DNA of 64,000 nucleotides from Inonotus obliquus (lineage: Eukaryota > Basidiomycota > Agaricomycetes > Hymenochaetales > Hymenochaetaceae). Made by a program: the position numbers and the translations under genes. This document shows, one piece after another, positions 1-12,218 of the stretch (positions are counted from its first letter, which is position 1; each line of letters starts with the position of its first letter). The notes beneath the pieces were generated by a model. That model saw only the letters and a program-made list of their open reading frames with translations. It was not told the DNA's origin and searched no databases. The DNA lies in NCBI GenBank assembly GCA_032164295.1, contig JAJHTX010000002.1, positions 4,030,001 to 4,094,000 on the forward strand, in the 5' to 3' direction.

Positions 1-898
1 CGGAATCCGAACGCTCCGGGCCTGCCGTACTCGCTCCATCGACCTCGGTTGCAGCCCCATCGTCGGTGCTCTTGCTCTTCCCTTTACTCGAACTCTTATC
101 GTCTGCGTCTTTGTCGAGCTTCGTCATCCCGAACTGCCAGCGATCGAGCATTGGGCTGGAACCATACGAGCTCGAAGGGGAGGGAAGGGGCTGTGATCCA
201 GTGATGTATACCGATTCGGAACGTGGGGTTTGGTTCCCGCCCCTGCCGCGTGAGGGCGGGACGCCGATGAGTCTTGTTGGGGCGGGACCTGTCGTAGAGT
301 TTGCAAGCTCGCCCTGGATGATGTCCTCTACATTTTCGATACATATGAGGACGTTCTCCGGCTTAAGGTCCGTGTGGATCATGCCGCAAGAACGATGCAT
401 GTAATCCAGACCGAGGAGGATCTGCTTCGCGATCTGCTTGACGAGGTGGATGGGAACACCCTTGTTTTGGTGCCGGCGGATGAGACCAAGGAGATTTTCA
501 CCGAGGACTTCAAAAACCATGCAAACATGTGTCCCATTGGGTCCACGATGGCGGAAGTGGTCGAGGAACGCGATAACATGGCGACGACCGGGATGGGAAG
601 GATCCGAGGAGATAATGCGCTGAAGGAGCTTGATCTCGTCCAAGGCTGTCTCTGTGTAACGGGGAGCGGACTTGACGACCTTGAGAGCAACGTGGCGGTT
701 AAATCGATTGTCCCTTGCAAGCCATACGGTAGAAAAGTGGCCCCAACCGAGTTTACGAACGACGGTGTAGCGGCCATCAGAGAAAGTATCGCCGATATGG
801 ACGGGATGGTAACCGCCCTTGACATAGTCTTCCCAGTCCTCCTCGTCTTCAGTCATGAAGGAATGAGAGGAAGAGTCGTAATCAGACTCGTGCGACAT
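1..898 (-). CDS. SR-protein kinase (SRPK/Sky1/Dsk1 type), N-terminal part
   Basis: The frame is open from ATG 898 to the left edge of the window, so 299 residues are visible and the C-terminal lobe lies outside. Seen: a glycine loop GWGHFSTVW at residues 51-59, the ATP lysine K73 in VALK, a helix-C glutamate near 88, MVFEVLGENLL at 127-137 and the catalytic loop HTDLKPEN at 175-182. After residue 200 the sequence becomes a Pro/Ser/Lys-rich spacer. A spacer splitting the kinase domain at this place and the phrase CGMIHTDLKPENVL are marks of SR-protein kinases, which phosphorylate RS domains of splicing factors and shuttle between cytoplasm and nucleus. The first 30 residues are acidic and serine-rich. 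No intron is visible in this part. The family call is strong; the exact paralogue is not decided. Confidence 0.93.
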   Translation of the reverse strand, partial: MSHESDYDSSSHSFMTEDEEDWEDYVKGGYHPVHIGDTFSDGRYTVVRKLGWGHFSTVWLARDNRFNRHVALKVVKSAPRYTETALDEIKLLQRIISSDPSHPGRRHVIAFLDHFRHRGPNGTHVCMVFEVLGENLLGLIRRHQNKGVPIHLVKQIAKQILLGLDYMHRSCGMIHTDLKPENVLICIENVEDIIQGELANSTTGPAPTRLIGVPPSRGRGGNQTPRSESVYITGSQPLPSPSSSYGSSPMLDRWQFGMTKLDKDADDKSSSKGKSKSTDDGAATEVDGASTAGPERSDS

Positions 899-2641
899 TT
901 GCGGAGCGGCAAGTTGATAAATCTGTTAGAGGCAGTAAATTCTTGTATTGTAATTTCTTAGTGATCAATCCAGGGATATTCCTGGCAATAATAAGAATAC
1001 AAAAAAATTTTGTTACTGTTGCTTGCACTCCGGTTGGCAGAGATAAGCAACACCCACCGATAAGACTATGCCTCTGCTTTCTATTGCCGACAGCCACGTT
1101 CTCGTCTTCCGTCTTCTCCTTTGATCAACCACCTTCTCTCTCCCAATGTAATTGATCCTCCCAACAGCTATGTTTGAGGACTTGATCCTGCAGAGCGGCA
1201 GTACTGTACACCTTTGGTGCGCGGGAGGAACAGGGTACTCTCCCAAAAAGCTCGGTTATTATAGCAAACGCGTGTCTCGTGCCTCAAGGCCACTGTTTTT
1301 CCTGATTCTCCCACAACGTCCGGGCCTTAGCAAGTTCTCTGCTGTACAGATGTCCAGAGGCTGCTGTTGCTATTTTTTTCGACTTGATTGTCGCTGGTGA
1401 TTCAGATGAAGATGCTGGAGAGAGGAACGACTCGGCCACGTGCCGTAACGCGATGAATAGTTATACGCCATTTGTCCACTAATTCACCCAATCTCTCGTG
1501 TATAAACAATAATGGCCTTTGCGCTCTCAACAGTACTAGTATTAGTACTTGTCTCTGAAATTATCTGGGAAGTCCGTGTTGATATTCCCGTTTGTAATCC
1601 ATCTTCAACAATTGGCTAAACCCTCCGCGCAGCTCGGATCTCCCTTATTTCCTTCCAAACATGGGAATCCACACAAGTCTTGGGACCAAATACGAAACGG
1701 AACACAAACTGTTTGCACTAGACTCAATCAAGCAAGGACGTGGGCGACTGTCATCGTGGGCCAAGACGATACCGTGCCATAGGGCTTGGATTTCTCCCGC
1801 ACAGTCGAGAAGCTCGCTCTCAGGCCACAGAGTTTTGTTCCTGCGCCTCCAAGACTGGCATATTCTCTTCGGTAGGTATCATTAATATTGCGAACTGGAG
1901 GTCGAATGAGGGTATCACACAGCAAAAACGTATTGTCGCACGAGAAGTGCCTCAGTGTATTTCCCACAGGGACCGAATACTCGTCGTCCTACACGCAATA
2001 GGATTTAATTAGCCTTGGTACTGTGGCATATTCAGCTATATAACTTTTGACACTGGTGCTGATACGAGTGTGCCGTACAGGATACGTATCTGGTGGACCT
2101 TAGAAGTAAGGAACTCTGACACCACAGGCACAGATTATCACACTCCATCATAGACCGTATCCGTACCAACAGGTGAGGCAACCTTCGTACGGACAATATA
2201 GTCGGAAGGTCATAGTCCTATTTTGGCACAAGGATTACAGTCATTACACCGTGTATTGCTATTACTAAAGTACATCTAACAAATGAATGATTAGTTTTAA
2301 AGAGGGGATGCATGTGATTACTGGTCTCGAAATAACGGGAAGAGTTAGTTTGAAAGTAAAGCATGACTACGGAGAAATGGGACGGAAGTCGTCGGTAGCG
2401 TACACATAATATACACAACCAATAAAAATGATGATAATAATGTTTGCAAGAGATGTAGACAGAATCTCATAAGAAAAGGGAGCTATGGTGAAATTGGAAG
2501 AAAATGATGATAATAAATAAGGAGACGCTGAATGTAGGGAGAGTGAAAGTTGTAGGCCGATAGTGGAAGGCTCGGTGAGGAAGTCGTCGGAACGCAGTGT
2601 TCTCCGGGACGCTTATCCAAAGTGGGCGAAGTACAGTTGTT
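899..2641. other. intergenic region, no gene supported
   Basis: This 1.7 kb stretch lies between the start of the kinase (minus strand) and the end of the next minus-strand gene. It should hold the kinase promoter and the 3' region of its neighbour. Only short open frames under 95 codons occur, on both strands, with no domain and no consistent exon pattern. The part from about 2,400 to 2,520 is AT-rich with AATAAA-like words. Confidence 0.6.
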
Positions 2642-5600
2642 TCACCGCAACTCTCGTAACTTCGCCATAATCTCGTTCACATCCGCGATCTTCTCACCAA
2701 CACGAATGCGAGGACCCGACAGATCTCTCTCCCTATCAAGCTCCTCTATCAACTTCAGCCTCATTGCATCCGTATCGGGAACCATCGCGTCAATCGATCT
2801 AGGAGAGCCAGAACCGAACTCTCCACAGCTCGACCTCGTAAGGAGTGAACGTCGTTGTCCTAGCGTGAGTGTTGTTCCTCTAGCCGTTCGGGTAGATCCC
2901 TTACGCCCTACAGTTGCGCTTCCTACTTCTGGGTTAGAATTCGCGTTGCTCACACCTGTGCCCGCAGCCGTCCTGCGAGACTGTCGCCCAAGACTAAATA
3001 CACCAAGTCCGAGCCCCGATGTGCCATACCGAGAGGTTCTGTTGGAATTGCTGCTGACAACCACCGGTCCACCGTGTTGTCGACGACGGGTACTCGGACT
3101 GCGTGATGGTGTGGGGTTGGCGTTGAAGCTCAATCCGCCATAACATCCGGTCGCACTGACATCATGATCGGTTATCGAAGGTTCCGCATTGCTCATTACT
3201 ACCGCCGCCTTCTTCATCCGTGTGTCTGGTTTCGCCTCGGAAGTCTGTGAAGTAGACATCTCCGAGGACGAAGATAAAGACAAAGAGGAATTCGACGAAG
3301 ACAATGAGGTAAACGTCATCCCAGGCTCCGCCACCTCTCTTTGCACCGTCACGCTCACTCGCGTCATCGTGTTTCGCTTCGCAACCAACTTCTTCTCCCG
3401 CTCCTTCACTTTTTCCCGTTCCTTCTCGAATGGTTCCAACCGCGCACCTCGCATACTATCAAATGAGCTCTCCGACAGCCTCGCGTCGTCATCGCTTCCG
3501 ACGAGTACGGGGTACAGATCTCCGTACCCCACACCGAAGAACCTTGCAAGCTTCGCCGCGCGTAGGCGGCGTTCTCGGAAGACCGAACCTGGATCCTGCT
3601 TTTGTCCTCCTCGCTCCTGATGACTGGCTCTTGATGCCGGGGTAGGAGGTGATGCAGAAGATTCTGAAGAGCTATGAGGCGAATGGGTTGCCGTGGCCTC
3701 GGGTCGAGGCTGGGATGCTGTCGGTGTATTACTTACTTGATCCTGCAGTCGTACTTGTTCGGGGGTAGCTGCAGAGTTGATAGGTGAAGGTAGATTAAAG
3801 TACTGGGAGAAAGGAGGCGGAGTATCAGGGAGTGCTGATAGTGAGGCACGTCGCCTCGGTGAAAGAGGCGCCAACGGTGTTAGCCTATTTCTTGGAGTGG
3901 GAGTTCGAGTAGGGGTTGCGGTCATCTCTCCGTCCGGCACTCTCGGTCGAGGTGTAATGGGTGTTATCGGAGAGTCAAACGTTGCTGGCTCTGGCATATC
4001 CATAAATGAAGAAGCCGCCGTTACGATAGAGCTTATAGAATGCCGTTTCTATCAAGAAATGCGTCAGTATTTTCTCCCAGCTCTTGGTAATTGATCACGC
4101 ACAAAGCGCGGTCCTCCCAATATTGGCCTACTTGGCACAACAGGGGATTCATATCTCGAATTGACAGAAAGTAACGAGCTGGGTGGTGCTTCGCCGAAGA
4201 CGCTTAGCATTTTCTGAGCACGACGCACGTTAAGCGTCTTCTGAGCGTCACTCAATGGTACTCGTAACTCCTGTTCCATTACGTTTAACGCCTCCATTTT
4301 TTTATTTGCCCCTGTGTCCACTTCTGTACTGTACGAAGTCAGGGCAGGCGGCGCCGACGCGGGATGTATCGGAACATTCTCTAGTGATGGACTTTCGGAG
4401 GAGCGTCCAGCGATTGGAGATGGATTCATATGCTTGCGCGCTCGAGTTCGAGCTGATTGACTGCGCGATAGTTTGCGTACCGGTTTATATTTCGACGGAG
4501 CTGAGCCTATTGGGATCTTTTCAGATGAAGAATTTGATGATGTCGACGGCGCAGAGCTGATACTGTTTGGACTACCGCCTAGGTCGAGCTGTAGACTCCT
4601 GCGTTTGCGCCTTCGCAAGCTTGACGATCGCATTGGAGGCTCAATTACTTTCTTTTTTGGCGTTGATGATTTGTTTGCGAGAGGACTGATTGGCGATGCG
4701 CGCTCATGGGTTACTAGAACATATCCCCCTGCCTGTTCAGTTGATATATCGGTAGGAGGAAAGACGAGGTTGGATGGGACAGGCTCGCCAAGGTGTCGGG
4801 AGAGCTTAGCAATCTTTGAACGACGCGCCTCTCGCGGTAGCTCCTCACCCTGCTCACATAACTTGAAGCGTGCTTCAATAGGAGACATCCTAGATCGTTG
4901 CAGTGGCGGTGGGCTGAACAAGTCGCTAGCCATCGTGGTTGTCGAAACGAAAGACTGCGCATCGGTATCAGGTGCGAGCTCACCTGGAAGACCCCGTTGT
5001 ATACGTTTATTCGCCGCTCCAACATGCGTGCAATCAACTTTTAGAATTGGCGGCACGCGATTCAAAATTGGAACAAAAGGTGCAGGAGAGCGATCGGTAG
5101 ACAAAGTCGTATAACGATGTGGCGCCGCGAAGGCACCTGCAAGACCATCATATATGCCCATCTCCATTTCACCCTTCGGACGCGAGCGCTTCTGTCCATC
5201 TGGAATATTCAACCGTCTGACTCTCGAAGTGGTTGACGAAGGAATAGAGGGGGAAATAACACCGAGCTCCGACGTTTCTACGTAGGTGTGTCCCGAGTCG
5301 GAAGTATTGGCATTCGTACATAACACAGGCGTCTCGCCCAGAATGTAGCCAACTTTACGTGCGGAACGAAGAAGTTGTCTGCGTGCGCTTGGCGAAAGTG
5401 GGGAAGTTAATGAGGAGGCCGTATCCATTGGTGCAGTTCCTGCGATGGGTTGACTGGGCAATTTGGGGGGCGAGACGGAGGGTGCAAAAGTTGCGGTCGG
5501 GGGAGCGGTGATAACAGCGGGGCCAAGTACCGAATGGCAGCTACTTGTACTTGATTTAGAAGAGGTCGTACATTGACCACTGGAACGAAGGAGCGCCATC

Positions 5601-5809
5601 ATCTCTACTTCGGCAGAATCTTCCGATGAAGCGAGTCTATGACAATCGCGTGAACGTGGAAGCTGGGATAGGGACCTCGAGGTGAAACTAGGACGAGGAC
5701 GGGAGCTCGTCTTGCGCAGACTTACGCTCGTCTGGGGGTCCAAGCTGGCCATAAGAGCAACAACGGTCGCTGATGAGGTTGCCTGATTAAGTGCGACATC
5801 ATGATTCAT
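2642..5809 (-). CDS. large disordered protein with four copies of a short basic motif
   Basis: Exons 5809-4103 and 4048-2642, joined across a 54-base intron (donor GTGCGT at 4102, branch CTGAC, acceptor ending at 4049). The joined frame gives 1,037 residues; without the intron the frame stops at 4064. I do not recognise the protein. It is rich in Ser, Pro, Thr and Arg and mostly without predicted structure, but an Arg-rich motif ending in L/F-G-E/V recurs four times: RRQLLRSARKVGYILGE near 143-159, RRSKIAKLSRHLGE near 329-342, RRAQKMLSVFGE near 529-540 and RRLRAAKLARFFG near 729-741. Three copies are followed by P-x-x-L or a hydrophobic pair. The C-terminus, from the conserved-looking EELDRERDLSGPRIRVGEKIA, may form a short helix. 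ATG 5809 is the first in-frame start; an extra 5' exon between 5820 and 6063 cannot be excluded. Role unknown; a scaffold or nuclear regulator would fit the composition, but that is a guess. Confidence 0.75.
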
Positions 5810-7723
5810 ATCTCTCGACAGCCCAGTCTTCTACTAAACTCACGCTGGGAAGCTCGTAGAAGCTTGAAACCTTGCTCGCTACACTTGGAAATATCAGCAA
5901 CTGTCGATGCGGCGACGATCAGTTGGGAATAGTTGGCGGCCGTGCACCACAAGGGGCGACGAACAGAGAATGAGGGGGAGATGCTCGGGAGACGATCACA
6001 CTCGCAGCAGTGCTTCTGCAGTCGAGCATATATAAACCGCGAAGCATGTTGAAATTTACGCATAAGCTTCAGCCCCGCAAAGGGCGATTGAGCGTGTCAT
6101 ATCTCCTTGGAGATAGCCGAAGACGGGACGGGTCCCTTTCCGCATAAGGAAGGAACTCCAAATAAAGAGGCAGTGGCCGACTTTCGAGCAATGAAGAGCC
6201 AGGAAACACACATTCAAAGTGTGAGATCACGCCTCCTGGAGTGAAAATATTCGAAGGCTTTTCACATAGCTACGACCAGATCGTTCGGATGCCCAGAGTG
6301 CGTTCGCGTGAACCTACAACTGTACAGCCCAACAACGCCATTCCGGTGACACCTCATCAAATCTATCATGATGATCTATGGTGAGTGACTACTCTTGAGA
6401 GCGCATGGTCCACTGACCCTGCAAGCCAGGGTAGGTAGTCTTTGCAGTCCCGTGCCCCGAAATTGATGAACTGGAGATATCTTCAAGACAAGATTTTGAC
6501 ACCGCTTCGCGCGTACTCCACTAAAGCGGAAGGCGTCCGAGTTTGTCGCCTACCAAAGGAGGGCGTTTGAGCGATATCACACTCGTTTCATGTTCCCTTC
6601 CACGGTTTCAATGCATTGGAAACGGACGCTCGGAGCCGAATAGATGCATGAAGTTGGCCTGTTTGCCTGCGCGTTTTGCATTGATAGTCATTCATACACA
6701 TGCAAGTCGGCGACCTTGTGCACTGAGACTCGTGAGAGATGGCTGTCCTGGCTGGCATTCAATATCCAAGGATGAGAAACACGAAAACGTGCTCTTCAAT
6801 ATCACAAGAACTGAATTGGGATAGTATTAGTCTCCACTCTTCTCATATATAAATCATGAATTCACCTGTTGCGCGCCCGGAAAAGAAGATCGCTTATGAG
6901 CCCCAATCAGATTGCTACTACCAGTCGGCTGCCGATTTACGAACGACTTTCCAACAGACTCTGAAGCATATCGATAATGCTCGTCTGGTTATGTTCCGAT
7001 ATCAGTATTGGAAAGCGAACTCGGGGCTCACAGAAAAGCCGAGCCTGGATGATGGGAATTCTCCAGGCGGTTAGGATAAACGCTGATGAGGCCGGAGATT
7101 CTGAGGCTGAGAAAAAAAATGAAAAACCGTCACTGTGTAAATAGAGCAAAGCGCAATATCCCCACCTTTAAATCAGAGACAACGACCAGCGGGAATTCGC
7201 TTTCTGCTCGAATTACGAATACTCGTCAACCCGCAGGTGAGTAAATGATGATCATGATGGGGAGGTGGCGCTGTCCATGGCCATCAACGGACTGGCAAGC
7301 GACTTTGCCGTTGAATTGCTTGTCCTAGCGCTCTTATTGAAGTTATTGGGGATACTACCGGTGGTCTATTACCACTTGGAGATGTGGTTGATCAGTACAG
7401 GACAGGATGGGTTAAACTTGCACGATATACAGGATTGATCACGTGCTTTGCGAACTTCAGTTGAGGTAAACTTGGTCCATCTATCTATAAGGTACAACAA
7501 CAGTCTGATGGCCAGTATGTGCGTGTCTTGATTTCCCGAGAAATTAGAAGGTCTGTTTTCCTCTGCACATTAGAGTTTTGTATGTTCATAGTTAGGATAT
7601 GATCACGTGTTGCAAAACATTGCTATATCTGCTGTTGACAACTTGAATGCTCTCTTCTTTAGCAATCACCATCATTCCACACATTGTAGTTTACTTCGTC
7701 TCTTTCGCCCGTACGGTATAAGA
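5810..7723. other. divergent intergenic region with coding-like fragments
   Basis: This 1.9 kb separates two divergent genes and should hold both promoters. On the plus strand, 6166-6381 is an open stretch of about 72 codons with protein-like composition but no early ATG, ending at a good donor (GTGAGT at 6382). ATG 6856 opens a 72-codon frame to 7074 rich in Tyr, Gln and Lys. A second frame overlapping its end, 7049-7141, reads as a hydrophilic Glu/Lys-rich tail. I could not join these into one gene, so they are recorded as possible remains or as an unresolved small gene. Nothing else is visible. Confidence 0.4.
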
Positions 7724-8902
7724 ATGGCGGGCCGTGTCCCAATATATGGCAACTATCGCGGGTTAGTGAGTCCTCCTTGCCCAGTTCTTTGCATGAACGC
7801 ATGTTTTCCTCATGCTTGATTCCCGGTGGCATCGTAAAGCTATTATACCAAACGACCCTCGTTTCACGATCCGCGACTTTCACTCATACCGAGAGACATT
7901 TTTGAAAGTGCGCGCGTTCTTGATATCGGATGTAATGAGGGTTTCGTGACGTGCGAAATTGGTGAGCATATAGTACCAGAAATTTCACTATTTACTTACG
8001 CTGTTTTTCTCGCTGTTTTTCTCGGATGGTCATAGCCCAACACTTGAACGCAAGGGAAGTAATAGGTGTAGACATTGATGATGAACTTATACGCGCTGCA
8101 TGGAAGCGTCGACGTACAGTTTGGAGCCAGCACCCTCTCCCCTCGCAACCCTCACCTTCTAGAAGCGAAGAACCGACTGCTGCTGAGAAACGTAAACGCC
8201 GAAAAATCTCACAAGAGCCATTAGGACAAGAGACACGAGAATACTCATTCCCAGCGGCATTCGAACACATGTTCGGCCCGCTTCTCATTCCATCTGCCGA
8301 ATCACCAGAACATCGTGCGCATTTCCCACATAATGTCGTATTCCGAACAGCCGACTGGCTCAAAGACGGAATCATTGACGACAAAAAAGGCTACAACGTT
8401 ATTCTTGCGTAGGTTAAATAATTGCACGACTCCATCTCTTTCGGTCTTGTCCTTACTGGTTTTCCTGCAGACTCTCAGTCAGTAAATGGATCCATCTGAA
8501 CAATGGCGACGAAGGCTTGCTTGCCTTTTTTCAGCGCATTTTTTCAGTCCTCCAACCGGGTGGCATTCTATTACTTGAACCTCAAGAATGGCAAACATAC
8601 CATAAAGCCAGGCGCATGGATCCCGTAAGTCTGATAGACTATACCATCCGACCTAGTTCCGCATCTTTTTTTTGACTTGCTACTCTTATGATAGAGACTC
8701 AAGAAAGCCAGCGAGTCGCTCCGTATCCGGCCATCCGATTTTGAGACTCAACTGATGAGGATTGGTTTTTCCTCTGTCGAGCACTTGGGTCATTCAGGCA
8801 AAGGAGGTTAGCGCAACAGACTCAATCCTGAAAGGAGTTATACATTGACCTTACTCTGCCCAACCAGGTTTCCTGCGCACGTTGGATCTCTACCGAAAGT
8901 GA
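7724..8902 (+). CDS. Bin3-type RNA methyltransferase (MePCE/BCDIN3D family)
   Basis: Six exons: 7724-7761, 7840-7961, 8036-8408, 8471-8624, 8695-8806, 8868-8902, giving 277 residues. The family uses S-adenosylmethionine to methylate the 5' phosphate of small RNAs such as 7SK, U6 or tRNA-His precursors. Seen: the N-terminal YGNYRGYY element split by intron 1, HDPRLSLIP at 22-30, the SAM-binding motif VLDIGCNEG at 39-47, GVDID at 64-68, the KWIHLNNGDEG block at 183-193 and LLLEPQEW at 211-218. These last two blocks are diagnostic for the Bin3 fold. A basic, low-complexity insert (residues about 80-120) sits between the SAM motifs, as in several family members. All introns are 61-78 bases. The gene converges with the PLD-like gene; only 280 bases separate the stop codons. 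Which RNA it modifies cannot be told from sequence. Confidence 0.93.
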
Positions 8903-9182
8903 TTACTGTCCCTAATTTTCATGTCCTTGAGGGTGAGATTCGCGCACAATTTTTTTTCTTTTATTTACAGATATTGCTCATGTCCATTTGATAAAACCTC
9001 TTATTATATGTTATGCAGCGCACAGCTATATAGGAAGAATCTATCCCCGTAAGCAAAGACAATGATTCTATATCTAAGGTACAACTTTAGACGACTCATA
9101 GAAGATTATGAACTAGATGATACACCTATTCGTCGGTCAAGCATCGATACAAGATACAAATTTTCAGAGGCCAATCTCACTA

Positions 9183-11931
9183 TCAAGCTCCCCTGGCCCT
9201 TCTGACTGCGCTAGCGACCCCCCTTATACCGTCCATAGGTCCGGGCTTCTTTACCCCACTCGACTGCACGACCCGTCCTGACCCGTCCGGTGCCCTCCAA
9301 ACCCCATCCTTAGTATCCACTTTCCCAAATCTACTCGTGTTCTGATTCGCATCTATTCCTTCTAACCACTCGCGAGTTAGTTGTGCCGAATCAATCATGA
9401 GATTAATTTCTTGGCTGTGGAACCAGGACTGGGTGTCGTGGTTCCCGTTGCCGACCATCGTAACCTGTGAGTCGACGGCCATAAATTTTACTTTGGCGAG
9501 AAGACCATTCAGATGAATAAATGTGTTCATTAGCAAATCTAAACACGCGTGAGTGCTGTTGCTACTTACTGTGACAGTTTCTCGTCTTCCTCGTCGCGCT
9601 AACTGGCTCCTTCTGGTCCTTGGCTGTATACCAATAGACCTTCAGATTACCCGCCTTGCCCTCTTTATTAAGAACTTTGTACATCGCGTGTGTAACCTGT
9701 TCGTTCGTCCCACCCTGGAAAGGGATCATTTCGCCAAGGTCGTTGAAGCCTTAAGAATTGAGCCAGCCGTCAGCAAATCATAGAAGGAGTGATGGAGAGG
9801 AGAATCTTACCAAGGTCGAGGTAAAGTGTCACTTCCACCCCACGCCGGCAAGCATCGAGCACGGCGGGGATGACTGGCGACGCATTAAATGTCGGCGTCT
9901 GACTGTCGGTCGCGCGGGAAAGAATGGTGTCAGTACTGGAAATAGGAGGAGCGACAAGAAACGCACATAAACACCGACTTCTTCGCATTCTTTATCAAGC
10001 TCAGCCAGGCGATGTTCTGCGGAACGCCACGAACACTCTCATGTCCAGGAGCTGCAATGAGACCGAGAAAGACCGACGCTGTCAGCTTCCGTTTCTAGGC
10101 ACGACGCCGAAATGGCGGCAAAAAAGGAACGTTGATACTTACTTCCTCTCGGTAGACGATTGACCATCGCAATCGGGACAGGCTCATGCGGGGAGTGAAT
10201 AATATGGGGCCGAAAGTCGTCCAGGCTGTCGTCATCTTCTACCGTACCGTCTAGTTGGATCCGAAATCCGTTGAGATGCATCGTGATTGCCTCTACTCGA
10301 CTGGAGGCTCGTGAGGAGGCAAAGCTGTTCTTTCCGGACCTGAGCGGACCCATGGATACAGCTGATGAGTTTGTATAACTGGAAGGAAACGATGAGGAGG
10401 CGGAGGATGAGAAATCGCTTGTTTGGTTGGCGGACCCGTTAGGTTGCGAATCTACGCGTTCTTTTCGTCGTTCCTGGAGCTGGTCTAAGTTATGTTCGCT
10501 TGGATAACCACTTGCGCATCCTTCCACTCTCCCGCTGTCATCTCTTTCTCCCTCCTGCCTGTCGTCCGTGATCTCAAAACTGTCCGCTTTCTCGTTTCCG
10601 GCAGAGACAGACTCGCTCCTGTCAGCAGCATCTGGTAAACTCATCGCTAAATGCTGCCCTATTAGCTCATCCTTTCCGTGCATGCCTTCGTCGGTTCCCG
10701 GGATCCCGACGGCGGCACGTACGACCTGGGCAATTAGCGAGCCATCTGCACCGTGCAACTTGTGTTTCCCGTTTTCTTCGGTATCATTGAATTCCTGTGC
10801 TTCGCGTTCTTGTTGCTCCCTTAGTAGGGTTCGCGCAGCCTCACCAGCGAAAGCAGAATCGATGTCTAAGACAAACAAAGAGACATCAATCAGTCGACAA
10901 GTAAAGGGAAGAAAACGCCGAGAAAACGGAAGAAATGGCGCACATGTCAGATGCTCGTTCTCCTCTCCGAACTTGTAATCATCCCTGTGAGTTGGCGGTC
11001 GCTTGAGTAGAGGTAACGGTGGGTCAAGCTTGTTGGCCCACGAAAATAACGCAACATCGTAGAAGCTCTCCACAATAGGACCTTCCAAGTGCACGCACAT
11101 CTCTACGTTCGGACGATCCTGAACATTGTTGCTGTTAATGCACGCAAGTTTTCTATCGACGACAAGGTACTTGGCGTGGAAAGTCCCGAGCGGAGGGCGA
11201 TGATAGTTTACCACTTCCATTCGGATGCCCTTGAGCTCTTCTGGGCGCGGGAGGCCCACACTTGCCCATTTCTCGGGAGGCACTGGCGAGTGATTATGTA
11301 TGAGCTGCGCCGGCGTCCCTCGGTCATACACAACCTTCACGACGACTTTGTCTTCATCTCGTCTCCCCTCCTGAATCCCGCGTTTTGAAAGGACGCGAAA
11401 CGCCCCACAAATGACGGCAGCAGAATATGAATTCTCCCAGTAATTCGTGGCGAGGAAGACCTCGTGCTGTGCATTCGCGATCAGATCTGCGTAGTGGCGC
11501 ATGATGTCTGGGATGACGGAGACGATGGAAAGCGGGACTACGCCCGAGGTGCCAACCAGTGATGGGGAGACGAGATTTGCAAAGGGGTTATAACAAAGGG
11601 AGTCAAGTACGTCTGCGTAGACCTTTGAGTATATAACGTAGCCCTTTCAGCATTGACTGTATGCTATGTAGTATCTAGGAGACACTTGACCGACCTTGAG
11701 GAATAGATCTGATGGTCTATAAGGGAACTTTCCGCAGGAGGCTGCTCTGTCTAATCTGCCATTCTCCGTTCCTGGGGGTATACGACTCTTGACGCCATCC
11801 GATGTGTGAGCCCGCCAGCGTTTGCGCATGTGCCTTACGACACGGTCGACGGAGTGAGATGGATGCTTGGCAAGCTCAGCGGCGATAGACGGGGCGGCGT
11901 GACAGAGGTCAAAGAGTTGGTCATGCTTCAT
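9183..11931 (-). CDS. phospholipase D-like protein with two HKD motifs
   Basis: Seven exons: 11931-11695, 11622-10944, 10865-10143, 10051-9967, 9902-9811, 9749-9570, 9490-9183; 767 residues. Two catalytic half-sites are seen: HAKYLVVD with H228, K230, D235, and HIKFMAVD with H665, K667, D672, the second made only when the intron 9491-9569 is removed. Both are followed by the expected S/G-x-N element (NSNN and GNGN). PLD-family enzymes cleave or transfer phosphodiester bonds in phospholipids; this fungal subgroup resembles cardiolipin-synthase and phosphatidylserine-synthase-like proteins, so transferase activity is possible. About 250 residues of Ser/Asp-rich linker lie between the half-sites. 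The 78-base intron 10866-10943 has no stop and is a multiple of three, so its retention would add 26 residues. No transmembrane segment or signal peptide is evident. The substrate is unknown. Confidence 0.9.
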
Positions 11932-12218
11932 TGTCGAATCGAGAGGGAGGGAGAGTGCGGGTGAGACCTGATGGAAGGTGGTGATGATATAGGAGAGGGA
12001 GTAAGCAGAGCATGATTATATTATTGTATTGTATTGTATTATTGTGCAGCCATCATCAACCATAGCCTTACACCCGCAGCCGAATCAAGGAGCACTGAGT
12101 CTTGCGTAAATCTGAATGACGTAAGGACGAGCTATTCTGAGAATAATACCTCACATTATATAATACATCTCGGCGACAACCCTGCCGAAGCGACTTGGAA
12201 TATCGACTTGGGTTGGGA

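Noticed and set aside
379..825. 148-codon minus-strand frame within the kinase
   Set aside because: It is a shifted frame of the kinase exon; the kinase frame carries all conserved motifs.
4049..4102. two separate genes at 2642-4003 and 4064-5809
   Set aside because: A standard 54-base intron joins them in one frame, and both parts share the same repeated motif.
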